Part shown: positions 28,359 through 37,846 of the stretch, in pieces
How the letters are laid out: every line of letters begins with the position of its first letter
Numbering within the stretch: the stretch's first letter is position 1
Assembly: GCA_025499705.1 (NCBI GenBank)
Contig: JAFMVE010000009.1
Coordinates: 62,001-126,000, forward strand
Direction: 5' to 3'
From: Carboxylicivirga caseinilyticus
Lineage (GTDB): Bacteria; Bacteroidota; Bacteroidia; Bacteroidales; Marinilabiliaceae
DNA: 64,000 nucleotides
The notes under the pieces: generated by a model
What the model was told of the DNA's origin: nothing
What the model saw: the letters and a program-made list of their open reading frames with translations, nothing else
Databases searched by the model: none
Position numbers and translations under genes: made by a program

Positions 28359-31313
28359 CTATTCTCCTAATAATCTTGACAAGCCCAGATCCTGATAGGT
28401 ATTATCAAACTGTTCCAATAATTTTTTATTACCCATCAGCTTTAAAACATTATTTAATAATCTGCCGTTATCCAACTCTTCGGAGAAAAGCTGAGCTGAA
28501 GCATTTTTCAAACGGTTCGACTGTGCATTAAACCAATACAAATTATTAATGTGTCGTTGCAAAAGAAAATCAATCTTCTCAGTTGCTTCATTTATTAATC
28601 CTGTTTCGTAGGCCAACTGCAAAAATGGAATATTTCCAGACGCCTCAGGAGCAACTTCAATTGGTAACTCCTTTAATCCTTTTCGGATTACTTCGGCAGC
28701 CTCCTGCTTTCTTCCTTCTTCGAGCAAACCAAGAACCAATAAATTGATCATCTGACGATAGCGCATCACATCAAAGGTTCTTCTGCAATAATGATCGTAA
28801 TATGAAGAAGTTCCATCTCCAATAGATACCTTGTTCATAAATGAATTGAACAATACATCAGTATCAATATAAACCTGTTCATCCGGCGATTTGGATTTAG
28901 GCACCAGTTGATAAACCATCCCTTCGTAGCGCAGGTAATCTTCTAAACCAAGAAATATCTCTGGATCAGCACCCGTTGTAAAATAAATTGGTCGCTCCCA
29001 ATTGTTGGTTGCCAGAATATCGAGTAAGGCAATATCATTTTTATATAACACCCGCTTAGGACAAGTCCACTTAACGGTATCCTTATCATTATATGGCAAA
29101 GCGAAATTGCCAATTGGCGAATAATCAATCTTCTGCCCACTTTGCAAAGGCAGTTTACTTTGCTCATTATCGCTGCCAATGAAACGAACCACACTCATTA
29201 ATGGAGCATAATCTTCATCACGATCCATTACCAAAGCATGATCCAGATCGCCGTTTTTATATCGATCAATATTTATCGTAAATGGCATCTGACCGGCATC
29301 GTTAACAGCCTCAGCCAACTGACGAACACACCAGTCAGCACCCATCAAACCATAATTTATTACTCTGACATCCGTTCTGAAGCCTTCTACTTCCTGCACA
29401 TACCAAACCGGGTAAGTATCGTTATCACCATATGTAAAAAGAATAGCATTGGGCTCACAGGAAGCCAGATAACTCCGAGCCATGTTCAAAGCAAAATAAC
29501 GGTTATCCCTATTGTGATCATCAAAATTCTGAGACAACATCAAAACAGGAACAGCCGTCACTATAAGCACCATGGCCAGATATCCTGTAAGCGAACTTTT
29601 AGAGAGTGTTTTTAACCAATGAGCAAGGGCAAAAGCTCCAAAAGAAATAAACATGGCAAAAGCATAAAACGAACCTGCAAAAGCATAATCACGCTCGCGG
29701 GGTTCAAACGGTGTTTGATTTAAATAAAGAATAATAACAGGACCTGTCATCAGAAATAGCAACCCGGTTACAGCCAGGTATTTTTTACCATTTTTACCCG
29801 CCCCTATTAAAAAGATAATACCCAACAAGCCAATTAATAAAGGCAATAAAAAATACCGGTTACGAGATGGGTTGTTTTGAGCAATACTAGGGTAAATACC
29901 TCCTTGTATATCTTTATCCAGAAAGGGTATGCCGGTTATCCAGTTTCCTTTCAGCACATCACCATGCCCCTGTTCATCATTTTGCCTGCCGGAAAAGTTC
30001 CACATAAAATAGCGGAAATACATATGGTTAATCTGGTAGTTAAAGAAGAATTTAAGGTTGCTTGCAAAAGATGGCTTTTCTTTACTTTTGGGATTGACCC
30101 CTGCCCACATCTGGTATCCGTAGATATGTGTCGGGCTGCTACTATGCATTCTTGGGAAGAATCCCGTTCCTTTAGGATCGTATTCGTATTCGTCAGCCTT
30201 TTGATAACTCTCGTATTCGGTACCATTAAATCGATAGGCTGTTTTGTATTTTAATTCACCTGCTTCGGCATTGTAATACTGTCCATATAGTAATGGACTT
30301 TGTGCATATTGTTCGCGATTAAGAAAACTATCGAGTGTAAATACGTTTGATGGATCGTTGAGATTAATGGGTGTATTCGCATCTGCCCGTATGATTATCA
30401 TAGCATATGATGAATAACCAATCAGGAAAACCAGACTGATTACAGCCAAAAGGTGTTGCCAGTTGTTTTTCTTTCGGGTTTTGAATACAGCAAAGAATAG
30501 CAAACCAAAGATTACTATAGTGAAAAACAATAAGCCTGAATTTTTAGGTAATCCGAAACTGTTCACACTCATCAATTCAAACTTCTCGGCTAACCAAAGA
30601 CCATTTTGAATCACACCAAATAGCAATATTCCCAGAATTACCCCGCCATACACTATTGCTTTAAAAAACAACATCCAAGAAAAGGGTGCCCTGCGAAGTA
30701 ATATCAATAAAATAAGAACAGGAATGATCAAAAGGTTTAATAAATGCACCCCAACCGATAAACCAGTCAGATAGGCAATTAAAATGAGCCATTTTACACC
30801 TGACCCTGTTTTTTCATGCGCTTCCTCCCACTTTAAAAACATCCAGAAACACAGAGCTGTAAACAGCATCGACAAGGCATAAACTTCGGCCTCTACAGCC
30901 GAAAACCAGAAAGTATCGGAAACAGCAAAAGCTAAGGCTCCGATCGCAGAAGGAACAACAATATAAAGATATGAAGCAATATCCTGAGTATATTTACTAA
31001 AGATGCGACGTAACATATGCTCTGCCGAGAAATACATCAACATAATAGTAGCCGATGATGAAAACACCGACAACAGGTTTGCTGTATAGGCAATCTGAGA
31101 GGCATCGGAGGCAAAAAGATTCAGAAACCGTCCGAGTAACAGATAAAAGGGTGCTCCGGGCGGGTGTCCTACCTCCATCTTGGCCATACAAGAAATAAAC
31201 TCACCACAGTCCCACAAACTGGCTGTTGGGGCCATGGTAATCCAATAAAGAATGGTGGTTAGAATAAAGATTGTCCAACCTATAATCAGGTTCAAGCGTT
31301 TTAGTGGATTCAT
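28359..31313 (-). CDS. DUF2723 (TMEM260-like) membrane glycosyltransferase candidate, paralogue
   Basis: A 984-residue paralogue of the neighbouring 25097-28171 product, with the same order of parts: signature PTASLWDCGEFISCMAKMEV and GHPPGAPFYLLLGRFL, about twelve helices, then a soluble half with TYGDNDTYPVWYVQEVEGFR. Shared blocks such as YMYFRYFMWNFSGRQND versus HMYFRYFMWNFSGRQND show a clear tandem duplication, but the C-terminal thirds have diverged, which suggests different acceptors. A 187-base gap with its own promoter box separates the two genes, so they can be regulated apart. No -7 box was found upstream of this copy. Confidence 0.88.
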   Translation of the reverse strand: MNPLKRLNLIIGWTIFILTTILYWITMAPTASLWDCGEFISCMAKMEVGHPPGAPFYLLLGRFLNLFASDASQIAYTANLLSVFSSSATIMLMYFSAEHMLRRIFSKYTQDIASYLYIVVPSAIGALAFAVSDTFWFSAVEAEVYALSMLFTALCFWMFLKWEEAHEKTGSGVKWLILIAYLTGLSVGVHLLNLLIIPVLILLILLRRAPFSWMLFFKAIVYGGVILGILLFGVIQNGLWLAEKFELMSVNSFGLPKNSGLLFFTIVIFGLLFFAVFKTRKKNNWQHLLAVISLVFLIGYSSYAMIIIRADANTPINLNDPSNVFTLDSFLNREQYAQSPLLYGQYYNAEAGELKYKTAYRFNGTEYESYQKADEYEYDPKGTGFFPRMHSSSPTHIYGYQMWAGVNPKSKEKPSFASNLKFFFNYQINHMYFRYFMWNFSGRQNDEQGHGDVLKGNWITGIPFLDKDIQGGIYPSIAQNNPSRNRYFLLPLLIGLLGIIFLIGAGKNGKKYLAVTGLLFLMTGPVIILYLNQTPFEPRERDYAFAGSFYAFAMFISFGAFALAHWLKTLSKSSLTGYLAMVLIVTAVPVLMLSQNFDDHNRDNRYFALNMARSYLASCEPNAILFTYGDNDTYPVWYVQEVEGFRTDVRVINYGLMGADWCVRQLAEAVNDAGQMPFTINIDRYKNGDLDHALVMDRDEDYAPLMSVVRFIGSDNEQSKLPLQSGQKIDYSPIGNFALPYNDKDTVKWTCPKRVLYKNDIALLDILATNNWERPIYFTTGADPEIFLGLEDYLRYEGMVYQLVPKSKSPDEQVYIDTDVLFNSFMNKVSIGDGTSSYYDHYCRRTFDVMRYRQMINLLVLGLLEEGRKQEAAEVIRKGLKELPIEVAPEASGNIPFLQLAYETGLINEATEKIDFLLQRHINNLYWFNAQSNRLKNASAQLFSEELDNGRLLNNVLKLMGNKKLLEQFDNTYQDLGLSRLLGE

Positions 31314-31507
31314 GAGGTATTATTAAATTCCCTTAAAGATAGTTTTTCAGCGTATATTTTTACAATAAATTATTCATCAAACTATGATAAGTCAACTAAA
31401 CGGTTGAATTTCTATATAAAAATTCATTTTCAAGGTCAAATAATCTAAATAGAGGGACTAACTTAAAATACCCTATAAAAATTGATAAAATGACTCCCCT
31501 ATTTTTA

Positions 31508-31537
31508 TTGATATTTCAGAGTTTAACATTAACATTG
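31508..31537 (+). promoter_or_regulatory. Promoter of pfkA
   Basis: TTG (31508-31510), exactly 19 bases, then TAACATTG (31530-31537), one mismatch from TAnnTTTG. The transcript would start near 31543 with a leader of about 68 bases. Confidence 0.5.
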
Positions 31538-31611
31538 TACCTCCGTTTTATGAAGAAGAAAGATACCCTTAGTTCAACTTAGAAGTCAAACAAAAACAAA
31601 TAATATATCAC

Positions 31612-32601
31612 ATGAATAAACTTTCTAAAATAGGGGTTTTAACTTCAGGAGGAGATGCACCCGGAATGAATGCAGCTGTGCGTGCTGTGGTGCGTAAATG
31701 TATTTACGAGAATATTGAAGTTGTTGGTATTATCAAAGGTTATCAGGGATTGGTAAATGGCGATTTTCTTCCTTTGAATGCTGGTTCTGTCAGTGGAATT
31801 CTTAAGCTTGGAGGAACCATGCTAAAATCAGCCAGATGTCCTGAGTTTCGCACACCGGAAGGAAGAGCAACAGCCTATGAAAATTTCAAGAAAGAAAAAC
31901 TAGATGGGCTGGTTGTTATTGGTGGAGACGGTACCTTTACTGGAGCTAACATTTTTGGCCGCGAATATAACATCCCAATCATTGGGGTTCCGGGCACCAT
32001 CGACAATGACCTATATGGAACCGATTTAACCATTGGTTACGATACCGCCTTAAATACTGTTGTTGAGGCTGTGGATAAAATACGTGATACAGCAACGGCT
32101 CACAGTCGTTTGTTTTTTATTGAAGTAATGGGGCGTGATGCAGGTTTTATTGCTTTAAATGCTGGTGTGGCTTCAGGTGCTGAAGTGGTACTTCTACCTG
32201 AGAAGAAAACCAACTACAACGATTTAAAACGTTTCCTTGAGAAACAATATTCATATCAGAAAGACAGTAGCATTGTTTTGGTGGCCGAAGGAGAAAAAAT
32301 GGGTAATACGTTTGACATTGCCAAACGTGTGAATGAAGAACATCCTGAATATGATGCACGAGTAACTATTTTAGGTCACCTTCAACGTGGAGGTTCACCA
32401 ACTGTTGCTGACCGTGTACTGGCCAGTGAGCTGGGTGTTGCTGCTGTTGAGGCATTGATGGATGACCAGAAAAGCATAATGGTAGGTATGGTTGATGGTG
32501 AAATTGTACATGTACCATTTAACCAAGCCTTGAAAAATAAGAAAGGAATTAATGAGCGCTTGTTTAGCCTTATCAACGTTCTTTCAGGTGGTAAACGATA
32601 A
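31612..32601 (+). CDS. pfkA: ATP-dependent 6-phosphofructokinase
   Basis: Committed step of glycolysis: fructose 6-phosphate plus ATP to fructose 1,6-bisphosphate, in the cytoplasm. The 329 residues match the classical PfkA length. ATP site GVLTSGGDAPGMNAAVRAVV and VIGGDGTFTGA (Gly at the ATP-selecting position, so ATP rather than pyrophosphate is likely), catalytic PGTIDNDL with the base Asp, GYDTALNT, substrate loop MGRDAGFIALNAGVASGAE and GHLQRGGSPTVADR are all present. It is a single-gene unit with its own promoter and terminator. Confidence 0.97.
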   Translation: MNKLSKIGVLTSGGDAPGMNAAVRAVVRKCIYENIEVVGIIKGYQGLVNGDFLPLNAGSVSGILKLGGTMLKSARCPEFRTPEGRATAYENFKKEKLDGLVVIGGDGTFTGANIFGREYNIPIIGVPGTIDNDLYGTDLTIGYDTALNTVVEAVDKIRDTATAHSRLFFIEVMGRDAGFIALNAGVASGAEVVLLPEKKTNYNDLKRFLEKQYSYQKDSSIVLVAEGEKMGNTFDIAKRVNEEHPEYDARVTILGHLQRGGSPTVADRVLASELGVAAVEALMDDQKSIMVGMVDGEIVHVPFNQALKNKKGINERLFSLINVLSGGKR

Positions 32602-32623
32602 GTAAAAAGATATAAATGAAGAT

Positions 32624-32649
32624 AGCCCGGTAAATATCGGGCTTTTTTT
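32624..32649 (+). terminator. Terminator of pfkA
   Basis: AGCCCG and CGGGCT form a six-pair GC-rich stem directly followed by a run of T. Confidence 0.85.
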
Positions 32650-32814
32650 AATGCTTTATCTTTTGACTGAAAAAAATGCACCTTTTTCACACAATCTTTT
32701 CTTGCTGAAAACAAGGCTACAACAAGGATTACGTGTTATTTTTTCTAAAAAGTTCTTGCATTGCAAAAAAAACTATCTATATTTGCATCGCTTTTGACAA
32801 AAAAGCATGGCGAT

Positions 32815-32885
32815 TGTCCCATGGTGTAATGGTAACACACCTGGTTTTGGTCCAGGCATTTAAGGTTCGAGTCCTTATGGGACAA
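32815..32885 (+). tRNA. trnQ: tRNA-Gln (anticodon TTG), copy 1
   Basis: A 71-base cloverleaf: acceptor stem TGTCCCA with TGGGACA, D-arm with GGTAAC, anticodon stem CCTGG/CCAGG around the loop TTTTGGT giving anticodon TTG, T-arm with GGTTCGAGTCC. CCA is not encoded. A second identical gene follows after 48 bases. Confidence 0.96.
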
Positions 32886-32887
32886 CT

Positions 32888-32918
32888 AAAAACCCTTTCT
32901 AATTTGAGAGGGTTTTTA
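32888..32918 (+). terminator. Hairpin between the two tRNA-Gln genes
   Basis: AAAAACCCTTTC pairs imperfectly with GAGAGGGTTTTT and ends in a T-run. It looks like a terminator or processing site after the first tRNA. Confidence 0.65.
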
Positions 32919-32933
32919 ATTAAAAAACTCGAT

Positions 32934-33004
32934 TGTCCCATGGTGTAATGGTAACACACCTGGTTTTGGTCCAGGCATTTAAGGTTCGAGTCCTTATGGG
33001 ACAA
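32934..33004 (+). tRNA. trnQ: tRNA-Gln (anticodon TTG), copy 2
   Basis: Identical over all 71 bases to the copy at 32815-32885, with identity reaching a few bases into both flanks (32930-33005). This points to a recent tandem duplication. Confidence 0.96.
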
Positions 33005-33010
33005 CGCAAG

Positions 33011-33036
33011 AAAGCGATCGTAAAACGATCGCTTTT
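33011..33036 (+). terminator. Terminator after the second tRNA-Gln
   Basis: AAAGCGATCG and CGATCGCTTT form a ten-pair stem with loop TAAAA, followed by TTTTT. Confidence 0.85.
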
Positions 33037-33063
33037 TCTGCTTTTATAAAGTTTGCTATTCGT

Positions 33064-33345
33064 CTATTCGTAAACACAAACGTAACTTACAGCTTCTTGT
33101 ACCAACACTTTAAATGAGCTGTCTTTTGCTACTTTAAAGGTCTCATGGCGCTGATAAGTCTTCCATTCCTTTTCTCCAGGTAATAACACGTCCATTTTTC
33201 CGTGAGTAATGGTCATGTATTCAATGGTACTTGTACCAAATTCAAACTCTCCCGGAGCAATAACACCTGCAGTTGCTTTTCCTTCACTGTTACTGGTATC
33301 AATCGACTTTACCTGTCCATCGAAATACTCGTTCACTTTTAACAT
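33064..33345 (-). CDS. ppnP: Pyrimidine/purine nucleoside phosphorylase PpnP
   Basis: A 93-residue cupin-fold enzyme (formerly DUF1255/YaiE) that phosphorolyses several nucleosides to base and ribose 1-phosphate. The full family length and its conserved blocks are seen: VNEYFDGQVKSID, TAGVIAPGEFEFGTSTIEYM, GKMDVLLPGEKEWKTY, and FKVLVQEAVSYVCVYE at the C-terminus. It is a single gene with its own promoter (33380-33413). Confidence 0.95.
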   Translation of the reverse strand: MLKVNEYFDGQVKSIDTSNSEGKATAGVIAPGEFEFGTSTIEYMTITHGKMDVLLPGEKEWKTYQRHETFKVAKDSSFKVLVQEAVSYVCVYE

Positions 33346-33379
33346 CTTTATGATTTTTATAGGTTAATGTGTATGGAAG

Positions 33380-33413
33380 CAAATTTACATTTTACTCAGA
33401 ATAATGGCACAAA
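33380..33413 (-). promoter_or_regulatory. Promoter of ppnP
   Basis: On the minus strand TTTG (33413-33410), a 22-base spacer and TAAATTTG (33387-33380), an exact -7 match about 35 bases before the ATG. The spacer is slightly long. Confidence 0.45.
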
Positions 33414-33444
33414 AAAAGATTCCGACCAGGCCGAAATCTTTTTA
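33412..33444 (-). terminator. Terminator of the pectate lyase gene
   Basis: AAAAAGATT...AATCTTTTT inverted repeat with one mismatch in the stem and a T-run on the minus strand, just after the stop at 33461. Confidence 0.7.
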
Positions 33445-33460
33445 TAAACTTTTACTCTTG

Positions 33461-35710
33461 TTATTTTTTTATGATTGTATATGTCTTAGGTCCATTAGTG
33501 GTATATATTTTAATCAGATAGGCTCCTGAAGCAATATGACTCATATCAAATCCATTTTCATATAATTCTTTTGCTTGTAAAAGAACACCCTGCAAGGTAT
33601 ATACTTCAATCTTAGAACACTTTTCATTTGCAATAATGTTAAGATAATCCGAAACAGGATTCGGATATAACCTAACCTTCTGATCTTCTCTTCTTTCGAT
33701 TCCTGTTGATGTATCATAAACCAGACTCATGAAGTAAAGATTAGCTACTTCGCCTTTGGTAAGCAGATAATCGCCAGCTGTAACATCAACAACTAAAACA
33801 CCATTGGTTGGATTATAAACGGTTCCGTTGATTTTAAAACTGCCTTCAAAGCCTGTATTAAAAACAAGAGTCAGTTTCCCTACCATGGTTGAATTAAATG
33901 AGATTGTAGTTGCCGATTCTATTTTTAAGCATTGAGTTAATGTAAGTCCGTTATATTCGACCGTTCCTTTCGAATCGGAAAGATTACCAGAGATAGTATA
34001 AAAAGTACTATTCAGACCTGACAAAGTAAAGTTATGAACCATATCGCCTTCCGTTACTTCACCATCTCCATTGTCATCTCCATTTCCCGTATCATCCGAT
34101 TCCCCATCCCCTTGAATAGACACCAATGTTGTTTGATAAGATGTTAATGCATTTTTCAAGGCTTGATTTACAGCGTAAGAGGCATCATCAACCGAATTAT
34201 TAAAAGTCCAAACAAAATCACCACCTTGCATTCTACCGCTATATTCCATCGCATTCGCTTTTGCGGCTTCAGGAGTATCAGGGTTATAATCATACATAAG
34301 GGCTGAATTTGTATCAAAATTGTTGTAGCTGTGAGCTCCTTGAGCAGTTACTACCTCAACAGGTACTTCCTCTTCTCTCGCAGATACCACATAGGCATCA
34401 AATTGCGTTGCAGAATTACTGAAAGCTTCATCACCCCAGGCAACAAATCTGTTTTGGCCTTCTATATAATTATTAAAAGCTTTAATGATACCGCCATCTT
34501 CACCTGAAAATGTACCATCAGGATCGTAAAAAATATCTGTTCCTTGCTGAGATATCATCATTGGGTATTTACAATTTCTGAAATAGTTTGCTTCAACAAA
34601 AACTGAAGAACCATTGGTTGCTCCCACTCCATACTTGGCATTTCCATCGAAATAATTATTGTAAACATGTGCAGAGAAAAAACGCACCCGAGGATGTCGT
34701 GAATCGGAATGATCAAACCAGTTATGATGATAAGTTACAAAAAGACCTTCTGTTGTATCTTCACCCAAACCCAGTAAACACGATTTCCCTGTGTCCCAGA
34801 AGTGATTATATGAAAATGTGACATAGGTTGACTTTTTACAATCAAGGGCACCATCACCCTTTGCCTGGTCTGAATCACTTCCGGCATCGCCATAAAATAA
34901 ATCGCAGTGATGAACCCAGATATAATCATTGTCTTGTTGCAAACCAATATTATCGCCTTCATCGCTGTTACAATTCATAAATGCCAGATTTCGCAATTCA
35001 ATATTGGATCCGTTTTTTATTCTGATGCCCCAGCCATCAACCACAGCATCATCACCTATTCCTTCTATGGTTATGTAGCTTGAAGCATTATTACTATTTT
35101 CCACTACAATATCTCCTTTATAATTAAAGGAAGGATCAGTGATTTGCCCAACCAGCCTTACAATCAACGGACGGTTATCATTGCCTTTTTTAAAGCCATC
35201 CAGAATTGCCTGTAGCCCAACACAAGGGTTTTCATTAGCCCCTGTTACATCCATCGAAATGGTATTTTTTGTGTTTTCAGTAATATAAATAATCACAGCA
35301 TTATCCTTAGGTGTTCCATCATGGTTGTAGGCACCCGGGACACGATTGTTGGAAAAGGCAAAGCCTGCACGATCATGTGCATAAACTGTAATTGTACCTG
35401 ATACTGTTACTCCCGTTTCAACTCCATTACTAACCGGTGCCACCTTAATGGTATAATCACCTGCTTTTAGTCCAGGAATATCAGCCCTGAAATAATCACC
35501 ATAATTGCGAATCAGCTGATCATCTATTTTAACTTCTGTATTGCCTTCGCCACTATAATAAACATTAAAACTTTCAGCCCCTTCGACAGGCTGCCATTTT
35601 ACCATAGCCGTTTCGAACCATCCAACTGATTCGATAAGTGTTACTGACTGAGCAAAAATCATATTGCCAGAAAGGGCAAGCAATGAGATTACAAGGAATA
35701 AATATTTCAT
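33461..35710 (-). CDS. T9SS-exported PL1 pectate lyase
   Basis: A 749-residue secreted enzyme that cleaves polygalacturonate by beta-elimination. Order: signal peptide 1-20, fibronectin III-like domain 25-112, PL1 parallel beta-helix about 150-520, acidic linker 535-556 rich in Asp and Gly, a beta-rich domain 557-667 of unknown binding role, and a type A T9SS sorting domain 678-749 starting VRLYPNPVSDYLNI. PL1 hallmarks are YIWVHHCDLFYGD, ALDCKKSTYVTFSYNHF (a calcium-site strand) and HSDSRHPRVRFFSAHVYNNY with the catalytic Arg in HPR. It has its own terminator and promoter and lies just downstream of the cohesin/dockerin operon, but has no dockerin of its own. Confidence 0.92.
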   Translation of the reverse strand: MKYLFLVISLLALSGNMIFAQSVTLIESVGWFETAMVKWQPVEGAESFNVYYSGEGNTEVKIDDQLIRNYGDYFRADIPGLKAGDYTIKVAPVSNGVETGVTVSGTITVYAHDRAGFAFSNNRVPGAYNHDGTPKDNAVIIYITENTKNTISMDVTGANENPCVGLQAILDGFKKGNDNRPLIVRLVGQITDPSFNYKGDIVVENSNNASSYITIEGIGDDAVVDGWGIRIKNGSNIELRNLAFMNCNSDEGDNIGLQQDNDYIWVHHCDLFYGDAGSDSDQAKGDGALDCKKSTYVTFSYNHFWDTGKSCLLGLGEDTTEGLFVTYHHNWFDHSDSRHPRVRFFSAHVYNNYFDGNAKYGVGATNGSSVFVEANYFRNCKYPMMISQQGTDIFYDPDGTFSGEDGGIIKAFNNYIEGQNRFVAWGDEAFSNSATQFDAYVVSAREEEVPVEVVTAQGAHSYNNFDTNSALMYDYNPDTPEAAKANAMEYSGRMQGGDFVWTFNNSVDDASYAVNQALKNALTSYQTTLVSIQGDGESDDTGNGDDNGDGEVTEGDMVHNFTLSGLNSTFYTISGNLSDSKGTVEYNGLTLTQCLKIESATTISFNSTMVGKLTLVFNTGFEGSFKINGTVYNPTNGVLVVDVTAGDYLLTKGEVANLYFMSLVYDTSTGIERREDQKVRLYPNPVSDYLNIIANEKCSKIEVYTLQGVLLQAKELYENGFDMSHIASGAYLIKIYTTNGPKTYTIIKK

Positions 35711-35746
35711 AATTTGGATTTAATAAGTCTGATTAGTTTTCTTAAT

Positions 35747-35754
35747 CAAAAGTA
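35747..35754 (-). promoter_or_regulatory. -7 box of the pectate lyase gene
   Basis: TACTTTTG on the minus strand matches TAnnTTTG exactly, 37 bases before the ATG at 35710. No -33 TTTG at the right distance. Confidence 0.4.
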
Positions 35755-35814
35755 AACCCAATAATTATTTTGAAGGGTAGACAAATAGATTTGAAAAGGA
35801 TGAGTAATCGCTTA

Positions 35815-35846
35815 TAAAAAAGCGACCGGAGTATTTTCCGGTCGCT
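35815..35846 (-). terminator. Terminator of the cohesin/dockerin operon
   Basis: AGCGACCGGA and TCCGGTCGCT form a perfect ten-pair stem followed on the minus strand by TTTTTT. It closes the operon only nine bases after the stop at 35855. Confidence 0.9.
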
Positions 35847-35854
35847 GTCCACGT

Positions 35855-37846
35855 TCACTTACCACTCCATAACTTTATTTTTAAATAGAGCTTATTATTC
35901 CCTGTTATTTCAATTAAATAGATTCCTTTAACAAACTGACTTCTTAACAATGTTAAAGTCTTTCCTTCGATCTTTGTTTTGAAGACCTGTTCACCGGTTA
36001 TGCTATACAACGATAACCAACGACTATCTTCCGGAATATTCTCAAGTTTAACAAAGGTTGGTGAATAAATTACCCGGATTTCATCTTTGAAATTATCATC
36101 AATAGCTGTTGGCTCTCCTATTTCCACAGAACCAGCTTCAACCAATAACCTTGGGTAACCTTCGTTAACGATTAAATCGGAAAAATTTAATGGTATAACC
36201 AATCCAACATTTAAACCTTGTTTAATGAATACCTCCAACCCCATCATTGTGATATCTCCACTCACACCACTAACTCCGGCTCCGGCAAATTGAAAATGAT
36301 TATCCACCTGATTTGCTGAATAAGACCAGGATTGAGTGGATGTACCAGCATTATTTATATCAATACTTTCAATATTATTGGCATTAAAAGTGATGCCTCC
36401 CGACAAACTGATCACCGGAAGCATGCTAATATCTGAACTCAGATAAACAGGCAACTGTACTGATGTTCCATCAGCCGGAATGATAACATCACCCAATTGA
36501 ATGGTTCCATCATAAATATTAATAATGCCCGATTGACCTTTAGATCCCCTGGGATCCGTAACCATAACAACAACCTGACCACCTTTTTCGGCCAGCAACA
36601 ATCCATTCTCATCTATCGATGCTATAACCGGATTGGAAACACTCCATTGATACGGCTCAATACCTCCACTAGCATTAAAGTCCAATGTCTCACCTACCAA
36701 CAACTGTCCGTTTGTTGGACGAACTGTAAGATTAGGCAAGCCCAGAATATTAAAGTATCCACGGTATGACTTGGCTTTTAAAGCTTCGTTGAACATAGCA
36801 TGTTGAATATCAACCCAGGTACCACCCGAGGATCGATCATCGACTTTAAAACGAATAAAAAACAATGGACCACTTCCACGTACTTTCATCGATGAGGCAA
36901 ACGAAACAGTAACTGCCCCATTTAGACTGAGATTAGCTGTTTTATTACCGATTATCTCCAGTAAACTGCCTGCATAAATCACTTCTTCGGCCTTAAGAAT
37001 ACTTTCGTTAAAGCCTACTCTGACTTCACCTCCCATAACATCAAAATCATCAAGACGAGAGATATTAACCGGGATGGTTACATAGTTATTCTGATAATAA
37101 CTAGTATCCCTTATTCGCAGGGTAAAAGGTACGACCTCAACCCAATAATCAGCAGTATCCTTAATACCCGTGTTATCTGTAGCAATCACTTTTACTTTGC
37201 CGGGAGATACCCCTGTAACTAATCCGGTTGAACTGATGCTGGCTACCGATAAATCAGTAGTGCTCCAGGTATAGGGAGCCGTTCCTCTCGATACGTAATA
37301 CTGCAGTGTTTCACCTATTGCTATTAACCCTCCGTTAGGACTAAATGAAAGATAGGGTTGCGGACTGATTGTTACACGCCCATTTGTCAGATAAAGCGGA
37401 ATACCACCCTCATTAAAAATGGTTTGATTACCTGTAACAAAGTTCAGATAAACTGTACCCTGGGCTTTCAGCCTGAATTGCAAATAGGCCAATACACCTG
37501 TTCCGGTTAATGGCAAAACCCCGGCATGACTTATGGTTATTCTGCCTGCATTGGCAATGTTGGAAACCGGATTACCCCAACTTGCAGAGACAGTGCCTTC
37601 GTAGGTTGGCTCCAGAGCTTCAAGTAAGCTGGCATTATAATCGATCGAAACCTGGTAGGATAAGATATTAAGTGAGGTTAGTGAAGTATCGACATACACA
37701 GGAACACTCACAATATCACCTACCATACCTGTTTCGGTGGCAATCCGCAAACCAATATCTGCCCTGGCTGGCATTAAAAAGGCCAACCAGAGTAGTATTG
37801 TGTATAGATAATATTTATGAACTTTCATGACTCGACAGTTTATCAT
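35855..37846 (-). CDS. Secreted protein with three cohesin-like domains and two Ig-like (BIG2) domains
   Basis: A 663-residue exported protein. Order: signal peptide, cohesin-like domain 30-162, BIG2-type Ig domain 165-240, cohesin-like domain 243-368, BIG2-type domain 372-447, third cohesin-like domain 450-577, and a C-terminal T9SS-like sorting domain 590-663. Cohesin features are the opening VGDIVSVPVYVD, LSYQVSIDYNASLLEALE and TGTGVLAYLQFRLKA, echoed as MGGEVRVGFNESILKAEEV in the second. The sorting domain has YSPT where YPNP is usual. The ATG at 37846 overlaps the upstream stop as ATGA; an ATG at 37828 gives a tidier signal peptide and may be the true start. It looks like a small scaffoldin that binds dockerins. 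Confidence 0.82.
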   Translation of the reverse strand: MINCRVMKVHKYYLYTILLWLAFLMPARADIGLRIATETGMVGDIVSVPVYVDTSLTSLNILSYQVSIDYNASLLEALEPTYEGTVSASWGNPVSNIANAGRITISHAGVLPLTGTGVLAYLQFRLKAQGTVYLNFVTGNQTIFNEGGIPLYLTNGRVTISPQPYLSFSPNGGLIAIGETLQYYVSRGTAPYTWSTTDLSVASISSTGLVTGVSPGKVKVIATDNTGIKDTADYWVEVVPFTLRIRDTSYYQNNYVTIPVNISRLDDFDVMGGEVRVGFNESILKAEEVIYAGSLLEIIGNKTANLSLNGAVTVSFASSMKVRGSGPLFFIRFKVDDRSSGGTWVDIQHAMFNEALKAKSYRGYFNILGLPNLTVRPTNGQLLVGETLDFNASGGIEPYQWSVSNPVIASIDENGLLLAEKGGQVVVMVTDPRGSKGQSGIINIYDGTIQLGDVIIPADGTSVQLPVYLSSDISMLPVISLSGGITFNANNIESIDINNAGTSTQSWSYSANQVDNHFQFAGAGVSGVSGDITMMGLEVFIKQGLNVGLVIPLNFSDLIVNEGYPRLLVEAGSVEIGEPTAIDDNFKDEIRVIYSPTFVKLENIPEDSRWLSLYSITGEQVFKTKIEGKTLTLLRSQFVKGIYLIEITGNNKLYLKIKLWSGK

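Noticed and set aside
32811-33005. tRNA direct repeat as a prophage or island attachment site
   Set aside because: The repeat is a whole second tRNA gene with only 48 bases between, and no integrase or mobile gene is near.
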